A stretch of DNA of 64,000 nucleotides. Origin: Melieria omissa. Its lineage: Eukaryota > Arthropoda > Insecta > Diptera > Ulidiidae. The notes under the pieces are model-generated. The model had not been told where the DNA came from, ran no database searches, and worked only from the letters and a program-made list of their open reading frames with translations. Where the stretch lies: NCBI GenBank assembly GCA_963971225.1, contig OZ020270.1, forward strand, positions 26,287,123 through 26,351,122. Direction: 5' to 3'. The translations under genes and the position numbers were made by a program. This document shows, one piece after another, positions 22,106 through 33,511 of the stretch; positions within the stretch are counted from its first letter, which is position 1; every line of letters starts with the position of its first letter.

Positions 22106-22559
22106 TTGGCCAGCTCCCCCCCACTCGGGTAGGCACCTTGTCGCGGTGTGGGGGCTTACGTTAGCAATGATTCACCGGACTATACTGACCGGAGGCAGCA
22201 ATTGCGCTGTCTCCTGACAGGGGTTCCCACGTTAGGCAGGCCGGTTGAGGAGCAACAACTAAGACCTACCCAGTGTGCGTCTGTTCCCCAGGTTAGGGGC
22301 GGCACACAACGACGTCTGTTTTCGCCAGGTTAGGGGCGGTCGAGTCCGAGTCTTTTTGTGCGTGGGATGGCAGACTTTAAAGAAATCCCACAGGGAAGTG
22401 GTGTCTTTCCGTCCGTCCGTGGTGGCTGAGGAAAAGAACGAAGTTACGGTGCAGGGAGTCGGATGCCCAGTACCGGCGGTAGGTGGTGAGCGAGAAGGCC
22501 ACCTGGCGTCGATATCCAGCAACTTCTCAGGCTGTGTGACGGGACCCCAGGTCATGCAG

Positions 22560-23900
22560 TCTACTAATGCTACTGGGAAGAAGGCAATGTCGCTTCAGCG
22601 ACAACCAGCCTTAAAGTCGAATGAGGAGGGCCTAGACATAGGCTCCAGATTATGCGGTCTGCCAATCGGTGCTGCCACCGACGATGAGGCTACCACCCTA
22701 TCACAAGGTAGCAGCATCGAAACTCTGGACCCTGATCTGGAAGCCACTGATCTGGAAGCCACTTTGCTAGGTTAACCCCCTGAAGGAGACTAAAGCTGAG
22801 GAGAGAACCGCTGATCAGAAAGCACGTAAGGCTTACAAATGTTCAGCTCAGTACCTCCGCAAAATGAGCTTGGTGGAACCGTCGTCCCTGACAAACAGGG
22901 ACAAAGTTCTCATCAAGAAACACCAGAAGATTGTTGCAAAGTTCGAAAGAAAAACGGCAACAGTCGGATCGGCGGAGCCAGGGAAACCTGAGGCCCCACA
23001 TGGCCTAAGGCAGCTCCCGCGGGGGGCGGGAGCGCGACGGCAGTCCACGCTGCAGCCAACAAGCCACCTAGTGGCAAGGCTGCTAAGGACCCAGCCCGCG
23101 CGGTTCCCGCCGTCAGCGGAAAGACAGCAGTGGTTGCTGGTAATACTGCGGCTGCTGCTGTTCAAGCTGCCAAAAGGACTAGCAAGCCGATCATCACCGG
23201 GGACGGCCCAAAAACAGCCACGGCTACCCCCAAGGCTGGCAAGGCTGCCAAGAGGGCCAGATCCGGTGAGGATGCTCAGAAGGAGGCGAAAAAACCAAAG
23301 ACCCACCAGTCTACCAGTTTTTCCGTCCCCAATGAGTTGCAAGCAGCTGTTATTGACCGGAACGATCCCGACGGGAAAATTTCGGCCGCCAACTGGCTGC
23401 TTGTTGAATCAAAAATTCTGGATGCCATAGTTCGGGCTGATGGGGAGGAGACCGTCTTCGACGGAGCGGGCTGGCAGAAGGGCGTCAAGGTCATCGGCTG
23501 TGGGAACACGAAATCTTTGGATTTCATCCGTTCCGCAATCGGTGGCCTGGGCGAACTCTGGCCGGGCGCCAAGTTAGAGGTCGTCTCCCGATCCATCCTC
23601 CCTTTGAGGCCTATAGTCTCGGTCTGGATTCCGCCCCCGGTTCCGGAGGCTGAATCCATGCTGAAGATTATAGGCGTGCAAAACAGGGAGCTGGCGGTCC
23701 AGAATTGGAGAGTTCTGACGAACACGAAGAGCAGGAATGGCATGGGAAATGATCTGACGATCGCTATCGATCGTCAGTCATACACCCACCTCATTCAACG
23801 CTCGGGCGTCATCAAGTTCGGGTTGGGTTCCATCAAGGCACGTTTTCCGGGTAACCGTGAGCAAGCCACTGAAGGAACAGCTACGAGTGGTGCAAATTAA
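22560..23900 (+). pseudogene. LINE ORF1 (DUF4780-like C-terminal region)
   Basis: An Ala/Lys-rich N-terminal half, with a shift between two frames near 23010-23030, leads into a well-kept C-terminal domain from 23330. It contains the segments AANWLLVESKILDAIV, GAGWQKGVKVIGC and VSVWIPPPVPE, followed by IQRSGVIKFGLGSIK. This resembles the DUF4780-type domain I associate with ORF1 of insect LOA/R1-like elements; that name is from memory. The stop at 23898-23900 lies about 40 bases inside the start of ORF2, so the two ORFs overlap. No CCHC knuckles are seen. Confidence 0.65.
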
Positions 23901-26900
23901 CTTGCATCACTCCAAAGCAGCAACCCACGACTTGATGAGGTTCATGGAGGAGGAGGATATCGATGTGGCCCTGATTCAGGAACCGTGGATTGTAAGATCC
24001 AAAATTTCTGGATTGGGGTCAGGTCGATATAAATCATATCAACCCTCAACCGAAGGTAGGTTACGAGCCTGTATAGTGGTTAAGAATGACATTAATCTAT
24101 TTCTTCTCTCCCAATACAGCAATGGAGACCTAACGGCATGGTTGAACGAAGAGGACGGCATAGCCTGATTCTGGCGTCAGTGTACCTGCCGTACGAGGAG
24201 CTGGACCCACCATCCCAGGAGGTCCGAGACCTGGTCGGCTTCGCGAGTGCGAAACGGCACGCGCTGGTGCTGGGCTGCGACGCCAACGGCCATCACACGC
24301 AATGGGGAAGCAGCAACATCAACGCTAGAGGTGAGTCAATTTTTCAATTTATCCTTTCCACCTCTCTATCTATCTGTAATAAGGGCAACAGGCCCACCTT
24401 TCAGAATAGGGTCAGGGAAGAGGTAATTGATTTGACTCTACTTTCCGAGGCAAGCGACGTCAGGGTTGACAACTGGAAGGTATCGGACGGCTGTTCCTTC
24501 TCGGACCACAACCGAATATTTTTCAATGTCAAGTTTGACACGGCTTGCAGCCCACCACCTCTGAATCCAAGGAGTACAAACTGGGAAAAATTCGCGACCA
24601 TCGTTCGTTCAAGACTGAGGCCGAAACGTTTCGCCCTAGTCACAGACGAACGTGCGATTGAGAACTCGGTTGAACTCCTAACGGGAACTTTCAACGCTGC
24701 TTTTAAGTCTTCCTGTACGATAAGTCGTGTCAAGAGGAAGCACAGCGACAGCTGGTGGAATCCTGAACTTCGACTACTACGTCAGAAGACTAGGCGACTG
24801 TTCAATAGGGCAAAGCTAAGGGGGGAGGAAAGGGACTGGGACGCGTACCGATCCAGTTTCAACGCCTTCAAGAAGGCTATTTGTAAAACCAAAAGAGAAT
24901 CATGGAGAGTCTACTGCGAATCCATAGACTGTGTCAATGAGGCGTCCAGGCTAAGGAAAGTTCTGTCTAAGCAGCATTGCGCTCTTAGGTGCATCCGCAA
25001 GCCGGACGGATCATGGACAGAGTCCAGTAAGGAATCGCTTGAGACTCTAATGGAGGCACACTTTCCTCAGTGTCAGGTTCCTACTGGCTCGGATAACCTC
25101 CGTGAGCAACTCGGAACCACTACACCACCGGAAACTGTCGCCAAAATAGTGGACAAAGATAAGGTCGAATGGGCAATAAGGTCGTTCGACCCCTACAAGT
25201 CCGCGGGCCCTGACGGTATCATTCCAGCAATGCTACAACAGGCCGGAGACTGTATTCTACAACCCCTGGTAAACATCTTTAAGGGATGCCTACTAGGGAA
25301 TTGTAGTTCCAAAGCAGTGGAGAGAGGTCAAAGTAGTTTTTATACCGAAGGCAGAAAAGCCCAGCCACACTACGGCTAAAGACTATAGACCTATCAGCCT
25401 CTCCTCATTCTTATTGAAAACGCTGGAGAGGTTGCTGGACAGACATATAAGAGACAACCGGTGACTTTCTTCTGAACTCTGCAGTGCACAACATGCCTAC
25501 TTCCAGGGGAGGTCGGTAGACAGTACACTGCACAGCGTTGTAGATCCCATAGAGAATTCTTTGGCCTTAAAGGAATACACAATGGCTGCTTTCCTCGATA
25601 TAGAGGGGGCTTTCAACAATGTCACCACTGAGGCCATGACAAGAGCACTTCGTGCACATAGCGTGGAAAGCTTCGTCATCGGTTGGGTTGAAACGATGCT
25701 GCAAGACAGGATAATCAACTCAACGATACAACCGGCTTCCATCAGAAGGAGCGCCACAAGGGGAACACCCCAAGGTGGGGTGCTATCCCCTCTTTTATGG
25801 CTGTTGGTAATGGATGAGATTCTAAGAGTCTTTCAGAGAAGACGCATTAGAATAGTGGCCTATGCGGACGACATCGTCATCATGATTCAAGGCAAATTTT
25901 TGCCTACTATCAGTGCATTGATGGAATCCTCATTAGCCGAATTGTCAGTGTGGGCGAGAGACAACGGTCTAGGGATAAATCCCGAAAAGACCGAACTGGT
26001 CCTGTTCACCAAGAAAACGAGGATTCAGGAATTTGCTCTTCCCTGTGTGGAAGGGCATCCCCTGAAACTATCAAAAGAGGCCAAATATCTTGGTATAATT
26101 CTGGACTTAAAACTTTCGTGGAAGCGAAACATTGAGGAAAGAATGAAAAAGGGGCTCAATGCGCTGTATGCCTGCAAGCGAGCCTTCGGTAAAAGATGGG
26201 GATTAAAACCGTATATTATCCATTGGATGTACACGGCGATAATCAGACCCATCATTGCCTACGGTTCTCATGTGTGGTGGCCAGCCATGGACAAAAAGAG
26301 CAATCAGAGCAATCTGGGAAAGGTGCAGAGACTTGCCACGTTGGCGATTACGGGGGCGGCTAAAAGCGCTCCACGAATGGCTCTGGAGATGTTTCTGCAC
26401 CTTCCCCCAGTGGACCTGTTCGTAAAGGCCAGCGCAGCAAAGACAATCCTCAGATTGAGGGAGTCTAACCAGCTGAGGCAAGGCGGCTACGGACATTCCA
26501 GCATTCTGAACGTTCTTATGCCTAGCTCTACCGGACAAGGTCTTCTAGATAAGGCCATTGACTTCCTGGTAAAGCGCAGTGACTTCGAATTGAAGATTCC
26601 CTTTGACTACCCCCCCAGGGACAACTGGCAACAGCCCGAGGTGGAAGGCTCTGCAGGAGTCTACTTCACCGACGGCTCGCAAAATGTCTACTGGTCTTAT
26701 AGACTACCAGACTATTGCAGCGTTTTTCAGTCGGAGGTTTTCGCCATCATGAAAGCAGCGGAACACATAAAACATTCGGCACTTAGTATGGCCGTCATTT
26801 GTGTTGATAGTCAGGCTGCTCTTAAAGCAATTGAATCCACTGTAGTGAAGTCAAAGGTAGTACTAGACTGTCGGAAAGCACCAGGTGGCATACGGCAATG

Positions 26901-27483
26901 CAAGGTTCCTCTGTGCTGGGTTCCCGGACATAGTGATATCGAAGGGAACGAGCAAGTGGACGAACAAGCCCGTGCAGGGTCAGCTATGCCGGCGTGCGAA
27001 GCGGTCAACACGGTGCTACCACCGATCTCTGCTATGATGGGTTCAATAGGAGAGTGGCTTACACGAGCCACGAATAGAGCCTGGACAACTAGGTGCGATT
27101 GCAAAATTGCACGCACCTTATGGCCAGCACTCAACACGAGGAAAAGTAAGTGCCTTCTGCGCCTCGACAAACATGCTGTACGCATGGTCACGGGGGTAAT
27201 CACAGGTCACTGCGCCATTGGTGTCATGTTATGCAAATGGCGTTTGGCGACCGACGATTTATGCAGAAGCTGTCGAGATGAGGATGCAGTAGAATCGGTC
27301 GAGCACCTGCTATGCCACTGCCCATCACTACAAGGACGACGGCTCCAGACTCTTGGGGCAAGGTTCTTTGACGGGCTCGAGGAAGTAGCAGATGCACAGA
27401 TAACCGATCTACACAATTTCCTCGCAAAGACCAAATGGTTCCCAAAAGATCCCATTTGGATCTACAGGGATCCAAACAGATAA
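23857..27483 (+). pseudogene. LINE ORF2: APE, reverse transcriptase, RNase H, C-terminal zinc motif
   Basis: APE endonuclease runs 23875-24560 (VVQINLHHSKAATHDL, IQEPW, GCDANGHHTQWGS, FSDHNRIFF). A frame change lies near 24165. The RT runs about 25180-26100 with DYRPISLSSF, FLDIEGAFNNV, GTPQGGVLSP and AYADDIVI. A frame change near 25300 and an in-frame TGA near 25460 break it. RNase H follows at 26655-26985 (FTDGSQ, CVDSQAALKAI, WVPGHSDIEGNE). The end has a CRSC-H-C zinc motif near 27265-27325. Dead copy, although most domains are readable without gaps. Confidence 0.88.
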
Positions 27484-27601
27484 GGGAAGGACATCGGTTT
27501 CCGAAAAATGAAGGGATTCACAATGGACCTAATAGGGTCTCCGAGTGGAAGTGCCTGACGCACACACCCCTTCCGTAACCTAACCTAACCTTGGCCAGCT
27601 C

Positions 27602-28275
27602 TCTCAGATTATTTTCTTTCAGATATCCAAGCAAATGCGATTGGCTTTAGGTATTGACAATAATCAAATATCTCCAAAAATTAAAATTTATTTATTGTTT
27701 TTGTCACATGTCTTACAAACATACTCAGATACTATAAAAAAATTGGAGTCAAGTTTGTACAGTAATCGAGCTTTTTCAAATTTTGACTGATTTTAGAACA
27801 CACATTTTCGAACGAAAACAGCAACAATTTTTTGGATACGAAGTAAAAGTTCAATTATCAAAAATTGATCATTTTGAAGAAAGTTCTCTAATAAAAAAAG
27901 ATTTTTTTAAATTTTTTGATGTAGTTTTAAACTATATTGAAGAGTGATTCGATTTTTCTGAAAGTAATTGGATTTATAAAATTGGAAAACTTAATATTCA
28001 TGATAAATTGTTTACCTTTAATGATGTTGTAGAAGTAGTTGAAGAGCTAAAATTAAAACAAATATTACAGGATCTAAACGTAGATCAATTGTTTGACGAA
28101 ATCTGTCTAATAAGTAAATATTTTGACTCCTTAAATTTGGACGAGTTTTCCAGCCAAAGTGAAAAATTCGTAAAGATATTTGAAAGGTTCGAATGCAACA
28201 ATTTATTTAAAATAATGAGCTATTTATTGACTATGCCATGTAGTAGCGCTTTCGCAGAAAGAGTTTTTCGGTAAT
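27602..28275 (+). pseudogene. hAT transposase, C-terminal part with dimerisation motif
   Basis: The first bases after the LINE continue the hAT reading (WPALSDYFLSD in one frame). Several frame changes follow. A 65-codon stretch from about 28070 ends with LLTMPCSSAFAERVF, the hallmark of the hAT C-terminal dimerisation region. It pairs with 21377-22105 as one former gene. Confidence 0.8.
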
Positions 28276-28661
28276 GAACAAAAAATGGAGTTAGGATAGA
28301 GGAAGGTGCTCAGCAAATTTTATAAAAAATGAGCTAATAATATTCTTCAACCAAAAAGAAACGTGCGCTGACTTTTATGATCTTATTAAATATATTTATG
28401 TAAATGAATTAATTAGTTTTTGTTAATTGTTTTTGTACTTTTTTTGTATATTTTGACGCTTACTTGTGTTGTTTTGTTCATGTTTATAACTGTGTTTAAG
28501 TTTTTTTTGGAAGATTTTTCTATATACAAAAGTTTAAATATATGTTCTCTGAAAAATAAAAATGAGATTGTTTATAGTAATTTAAGTGTCCTCCACAGCC
28601 ACTTTCCAAAGGTGGCAAGCCTAGGCATGTCGGTCATATGACCGTCACTGTTCTTGTAGGG

Positions 28662-30122
28662 AAATGGTTTGTTTAGTCAGTGATAACGTGATGTGAAACT
28701 GAGAGGATTGACGAAATTTTGCCGTTTTTTTTGGTCACACGAACACAATCCGTGTGAGCTGAAAGGAAAATCGTCAACCCTGCCAGCTTTCTCTCTTTGT
28801 GGAACAATTCGTATTGTGAAAGCAACTGACAAGCAAATTTGTTCCTAACGCGGGGTTGTGTTTTTGATGTACTTGTAAAAAAGTATGTTCGCAGTCTTAT
28901 TGTACGAAGCAGAAAATATATGAACTGATCAAAATTATTTAATTTAAATGAAAATGTTAGGGAAAAGTTGTAATATGCAGAGATATAAAGATGTAAAAAA
29001 GAAATCCTTATCTCTTTGTGCATATGTAAAAACTAATAATAACTAATTTGCATTTTCCGCACCACCACTGAGGTATGCAATAAGGCGCGTTATCGATTTT
29101 TTTAACGATTATGTAACATTTTAACCATTTTTTTAACAATGATTTCAGAGAGGAAAAAATAAAAATAGATGTATTTAATGCGTTTGTTTCCCAATTCGAA
29201 AAAAAACACGGACTAAACGGACCACAAAAACCATAAGTAGCTCCATATCCAAATCCAAATCCGGGGGCTCCAAACTTACTTAGAGCTATGGTCTCTTGAG
29301 CAAAATTTCTCAGAATCACCTATAGATTACGTTTTTGCTATACGCTTCATCAAAAAAAAAATCGTTCCATACAATTTTACCCGCCCTAATGTATATGTAT
29401 ATATAATATATGTATATATGATATGCGCACCCGTATAAAAAGGGATAGCAAAATATGGCTGTCGCAATTATCGCAGCAATTGTATGAGACTATATGCTCC
29501 ATCTTTGAAAACAGATATTGGCTTACACCAATTCTGTGTGGAGCTACATCCCACAATTCTACAAATATCTCGTCTAATTTCGAGATATACTGCAAAAACT
29601 CCTCTGGAGCTTTCATCAAATTCACATTTCATTCATATTTCACGAATAAAATTCAATAAAAGCTGAATAAAAAATGTGTTAAACACGTATTAAAACACTT
29701 TTAACTGGTTTTCGGGAAATATTGTAAGTTTTTAATCATTTTTCTTCCAAAAGATTACATAGTTACAATGAAATTAAAATTGATTTTCCTATGCTTAAAA
29801 AATTGAAAGTGAACGCAACCCTCGCCATGGCCCTTGTATGGGAAATCAACAGTACGTTCCTGTGCAACCTCAGGGTCTGATGTTTGGCAAAATCAACCCT
29901 GGGGTCTGATGTTATCGGTGTATTAGTGCGGATTTTGAGTATGTATTATGGTCGAGCGTTCTCAGTTTCACATCATGTCATCATTGGTTTCAGTTCAATT
30001 GAAAGGCAAATTGCAGCAATATTTTGTCTCATATGGGCCAAATTTCATGCAAATGTATTGGTAAAATCAAAAACTTTTATGAATGTAGTGGAGTTTCGGT
30101 CAGTCACGTCTTGTAGGGAGGT
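28662..30122. other. Unassigned region with a degenerate inverted repeat
   Basis: Segments at 28685-28706 (GATGTGAAACTGAGA) and 29965-29985 (its complement) may be ends of an old element. The right side near 30080-30120 (CGGTCAGTCACGTCTTGTAGGG) resembles the foldback end at 28632-28661. A minus-strand open frame of 79 codons at 29386-29625 has the segment APEEFLQYISKLDEIFVE; I do not recognise it with confidence and cannot exclude a transposon-borne exon. Nothing else is supported. Confidence 0.35.
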
Positions 30123-30435
30123 CATGGCTCAATTATAAGGTTGTAGCAAGCCACCGGCTGATTGTTTATCGCCTTTGTCAAAATCGTCGGTGTGCTACAT
30201 TGCCGCATCGGTTGAAATGAAAATACCTGACTGAAAACACCTGACCTGAGCACTTTTCCCGTTCTTTCACTCGAAATACAGCGCCGTCTGGCAACAATCC
30301 CTTTTGTTTGTTTTCAGTTTCTTCCTCTTTCGTCGGAAAATATCAATTTTGACAGTACCGATAAGCAATCCTACCAACAAAATACATGTGGTTTTTGGTG
30401 TTGCGGGGATGCTATAACCTTATTATTGAGCTATG
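30123..30435 (-). mobile_element. P-like MITE, second copy (reverse orientation)
   Basis: It is the reverse-complement relative of 10397-10691. Its own ends, CATGGCTCAATTATAAGG and CCTTATTATTGAGC, make a better inverted repeat of about 22 bp. Flanking 8-mers do not match, so the insertion is old or rearranged. Confidence 0.65.
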
Positions 30436-30506
30436 CCTGTGTAAAAAGCTTTATCTGGTAGTGCTGTTTAAGTATTGTCTAGGCCGTCATAGTGATCGTT
30501 TGATAC

Positions 30507-31409
30507 CATGGTACAACAAGGTATGCCAACTAGAAATATCTCGCTCTTATTTCCTTTGTTTACATTTGGAAATGCTGTCAAACAGAGATACTAGAGTTGC
30601 GTGTACGCTAGAAATTTAGTACCTTTTTCCATGCATACCAAACGTTTTGGAAATGTTCATACTAAACAAAGAAGCAATATGCACTAGCTGGCTTAGAGTG
30701 AAAAGGTGCTAAATCAACTTTTTCAAATGTTACAGAAAAGACAAAAAACTAAGTAAAAATAATTTATATTTATGTTTATTTACATACCTAATAGTTTTAT
30801 TTCTTTAAGTAATGTTGCTAAATTTTGCCTTGGAGTAATGAAGAGATTGTGAAGAAATACAAACAAAAATGTTCCGCTGACTTGTGACTTAAGACATTTT
30901 CTGCCGTAATTTTTAATTTGTGCTCTGGACTTTGTGCACTTTTTCACAAAGCAAAACTTTGTATCTTGTTTCTTGCAGAAATATGAGTGCGGGGCTGCAC
31001 TTCAATGGGAGTGCAATTTGGGAGAGGTTCTTAAGTTAATGCGAAAAGAGACTTTTGTACAATATATTTGTCATGTTTTTTTAATATTTTTAAAGCCGCG
31101 CCAAAATTTTGTTTACTGTTAGCCTTGCTGTGATTCTGTGCTTTTTATTTGAAAAAGTGATTGAGTGAAACAAAAGTGGGGTTCTGCATGCAACATACTA
31201 TTGCATTTTTATACTTTTTGCAAAGAAAAAGATACCTCTTAAAGCTTTTCTGTGTATTGTAAAAACTGTATGCTTATCAGTATTTTCTGTGCAGCCCTGC
31301 GCACGACTCCCATTCATAAGCAGCTCTAATTTTTTGCCGTTTGACATTGACATAAGATAGTACATGTAAACTACGCTCCCTATCTGGCATACCTTGTTAT
31401 TGTACCATG
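30507..31409. mobile_element. Second P-like family, 0.9 kb, CATGGTACAA ends
   Basis: Left end CATGGTACAACAAGGTATGC and the right-end complement CATGGTACAATAACAAGG match apart from a 3-base indel. GTTTGATAC (30498-30506) and GTTCGATAC (31410-31418) flank it with one mismatch. A related left end is at 52078. No transposase can be read. Confidence 0.62.
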
Positions 31410-31418
31410 GTTCGATAC

Positions 31419-31746
31419 CCCTTTGGTACAGATACTTTTACTTAGTTGCAGTATCGAAACAAAACATTTAATACCGAGTAAACATCAAGAAAATAGTATC
31501 ATTAAGCCATGCTCAGGCTCTACCTTCTATTTTTGTATCATGATATGAATGTCAAAAATAATTAACCCTTTTGCAGACACACGAAATTTAGAAAATGTTG
31601 GCAGAATGACACATGCATTTATTTGGTGACGTGATATTTTTCTCCCACTCACGAAAATTTCCGTTATAGGTAAACAAAAAAATTCAAAAAAAATCGAATT
31701 GGGGCACTAACTTAAATCTGGTTGCTTCTGCAGTGGCACACAATAC
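31419..31746. other. Unassigned AT-rich spacer
   Basis: I see no gene, repeat boundary or RNA here. It ends where the first LTR of copy B1 begins. Confidence 0.4.
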
Positions 31747-31977
31747 TGTAACGATAAGACAGTCTGTCGCTGTGCAAAGCAACCCTGCCGCTACGTGCCG
31801 TGCTATAATCCAATCTGGCAAATACTTAAGTGTACGAACAGTAAAGTGTAAACTGTGAATAATAAAGTGACTGTTGGTTTATTTTATTGTCTGCGTTTAA
31901 GAAACTGAGTGTGTTTTATTTTCAAATTGCACAATCCAGTGATACGTAACAGCCCACTAGACGTAGTATTCGTAACA
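31747..31977 (+). repeat. 5' LTR of B1, promoter region deleted
   Basis: It starts TGTAACGATAAGACAG and ends TTCGTAACA, but after CCAATCTGGCA it jumps to AATACTTAAGTG. Compared with the 3' LTR at 36922-37369 about 217 bp are missing, including the TATAAAAG box and the start region. Confidence 0.85.
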
Positions 31978-31979
31978 TT

Positions 31980-31997
31980 TGGTGTCAGAAGTGGGAT
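31980..31997 (+). promoter_or_regulatory. Primer binding site of B1 (tRNA-Leu type)
   Basis: TGGTGTCAGAAGTGGGAT is identical to the site in element A. Copies of it also follow the LTRs at 37899, 44170 and 48284. Confidence 0.75.
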
Positions 31998-32050
31998 TGT
32001 GGAAAATTGAAAGTAAACAAATAAATAAATAAAATTATAAAAGCACGGAC

Positions 32051-33511
32051 ATGGTTAAACTCGAGCTGCTGAAGGTAGACCAGCTGAAGAAGGAGCTGGC
32101 TGCCTGGAATTTGCCGACTGCTGGCGGAAAAGTGGAGTTGCAGCTGCGCTTGCGAGAGGCGTGTGAGGCACGAGGCATCGATTGGGCTGCGCACGAGTTC
32201 GGAACGCAGGAGCTAGAGGCGTCGGCCAAGGTGGAGGAATCGCCTGCTGCTGCTGCGTCGCCGCACAGTACGGCTGCAGCGGCCGCGCCACTACAAGCAT
32301 TGGACATGAGCCAGCTAGTGGTTGCACTTAAAGGCATGTTTGAGACTTCCAACCGGGAAATGGCAGCCAAAATGGAAAATGAAAATCGCGAAATGGCGGC
32401 ACAAATGTCAGCGAAGCTCGAACCTACGAACCTCGAAATTTCGACAAAAGTCGAGACTGCAACTCGAGAAATGGCGGGAAATTCTGCGCGCATAGAGCAG
32501 AAGGTGGAGGAAATTTCCAATAGGCTGAACGTGAAAGTTGAGCATCTCGAGACGCGAATAGACAATTGGGACAAACGAGTTGACGAAATGGGTGAATCCC
32601 TGAACAGACGAGTTGACAACCTGGATGAGTCCTTGAATAAGCGAGTTGACAGTCTGGAAGATTCGATGCACAGAAAGATAGACGAACGGCTTCGAGAGGT
32701 ACAGCTACGAGAATGTTTGCCACCGGTTTAGGACGGTTTTGCTGCCAGAACAGAAGTGCCTACTTATGATGGTGCTGCGCCGTTCGATACATTTAAATTG
32801 CAATTCGACTTGGCTGCTTTGGAAAATCAGTGGTCAGATATCAGGAAAGGTCGGAGGTTGGCACTGGCGCTGAAAGGTCCTGCGGCTGAGGTAATCAAAT
32901 CAGTTCCAGAATGTTTAAGAAGTGATTACGGTGCCATCATGAGAGCGTTAGCAGTGAAGTATAGCGACGAGCACAACCATGCGCTATACTACTGTGAGCT
33001 GAAGAACCGCAAGCAAAGAGCCAACGAGGCGCTGCAGACATATGCAGCAGACATTGAGCGGCTCGTACAGTTGTGCTACCCAAAATTTGGTGCTGATGAT
33101 CTCGAGAGGATGAAGATTGAGTCGTTTGTTGAAGGTCTTCATGATCCAGAAACACGTCGCAGTGCGTTGATGATGGGCAAGCCGACATTTAAGGAGACGG
33201 TGACCAGCGCGATGACATATGAAGCGGCATGGATTGGGACCACTCGGTATGCACCTGCAAGGATACTCCAGATTCAGGCGGACAACGACATTCCGATCCA
33301 GGCCATAACCTCTGAGAGACCGGACAGGCCACGGGTGGTCTCCTCTAAAGTTGTTTGCTGGATATGTGGCAAGCAGGGCCACATATCACGAGACTGCCGC
33401 CAACGAAAGAGGCGTTCCCGTTCTCGATCGCAACCGCCTGGAGCGAGGAATACTGACAATCGAGGTCCAGCCAACAAGCGCAGGGCTGAGGACGGCGAGT
33501 CGTTAAACTAA
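32051..33511 (+). pseudogene. Gag of B1: SAP-like motif, hendecad coiled coil, capsid, CCHC, Arg/Ser tail
   Basis: About 486 codons in one frame with a single internal TAG at 32729-32731. In order: an N-terminal SAP-like motif (residues 1-45: LLKVDQLKKELAAWNLPT, GGKVELQLRLREA), a Glu/Lys-rich coiled coil of 11-residue repeats (about 95-225), a capsid-like domain (about 235-400), the knuckle CWICGKQGHISRDC near 33358-33399, and an Arg/Ser-rich tail. The ATG at 32051 is conserved in B2 and C. Gag would form the particle and bind RNA. The end of the frame overlaps pol at a slippery site. Confidence 0.88.

Larger units (their letters stand above)
22117..27590 (+). mobile_element. LOA/I-group LINE, near full length, with 11-bp target duplication
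   Basis: It is flanked by TTGGCCAGCTC at 22106-22116 and 27591-27601. It has a GC-rich 5' region, ORF1, ORF2 with APE, RT, RNase H and a C-terminal zinc motif, and ends in TAACCTAACCTAACC instead of poly-A. The domain order with RNase H fits the LOA/I side of LINEs. Base composition is clearly higher in G+C than the hAT around it. Confidence 0.9.
21210..28623 (+). mobile_element. hAT transposon with 8-bp target duplication, split by a LINE
   Basis: The ends TAGGCTTGCCACC and GGTGGCAAGCCTA are inverted repeats. GGCATGTC is duplicated at 21202-21209 and 28624-28631. The left subterminal region holds six GTCCTCC motifs within 90 bp, including a palindrome around 21233-21251. The transposase is split by the LINE at 22117-27590; without it the hAT is about 1.9 kb. 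Confidence 0.92.
18365..28661. mobile_element. Foldback element with arms of about 340 bp, expanded by nested insertions
   Basis: The left arm is 18365-18535 plus 19249-19440. The right arm, in reverse, is 28661-28632, then 21209-21069, then 20341-20155. The arms begin CCCTACAAGAACAGTGACGG and contain GGTCATATRACCGACATGCC. Each arm also contains a tRNA-like SINE head. The unique centre is 19440-20155. Insertions account for all of the remaining length. The outer flanks show no certain target duplication because the left side abuts another element. Confidence 0.72.

Noticed and set aside
22275..22560. Protein-coding start of the LOA-like LINE
   Set aside because: The frame is open but reads as GC-rich 5' UTR with GTTAGGGGCGG-type repeats and no domain.
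27577..27590. CCTAACCTAACC as a telomere or interstitial telomere array
   Set aside because: Only about three units, placed exactly at the LINE 3' end before its target duplication.
29008..29319. Minus-strand frame with a Gly/Phe-rich segment
   Set aside because: Low complexity, no splice context or homology I can name; too weak to list as a gene.
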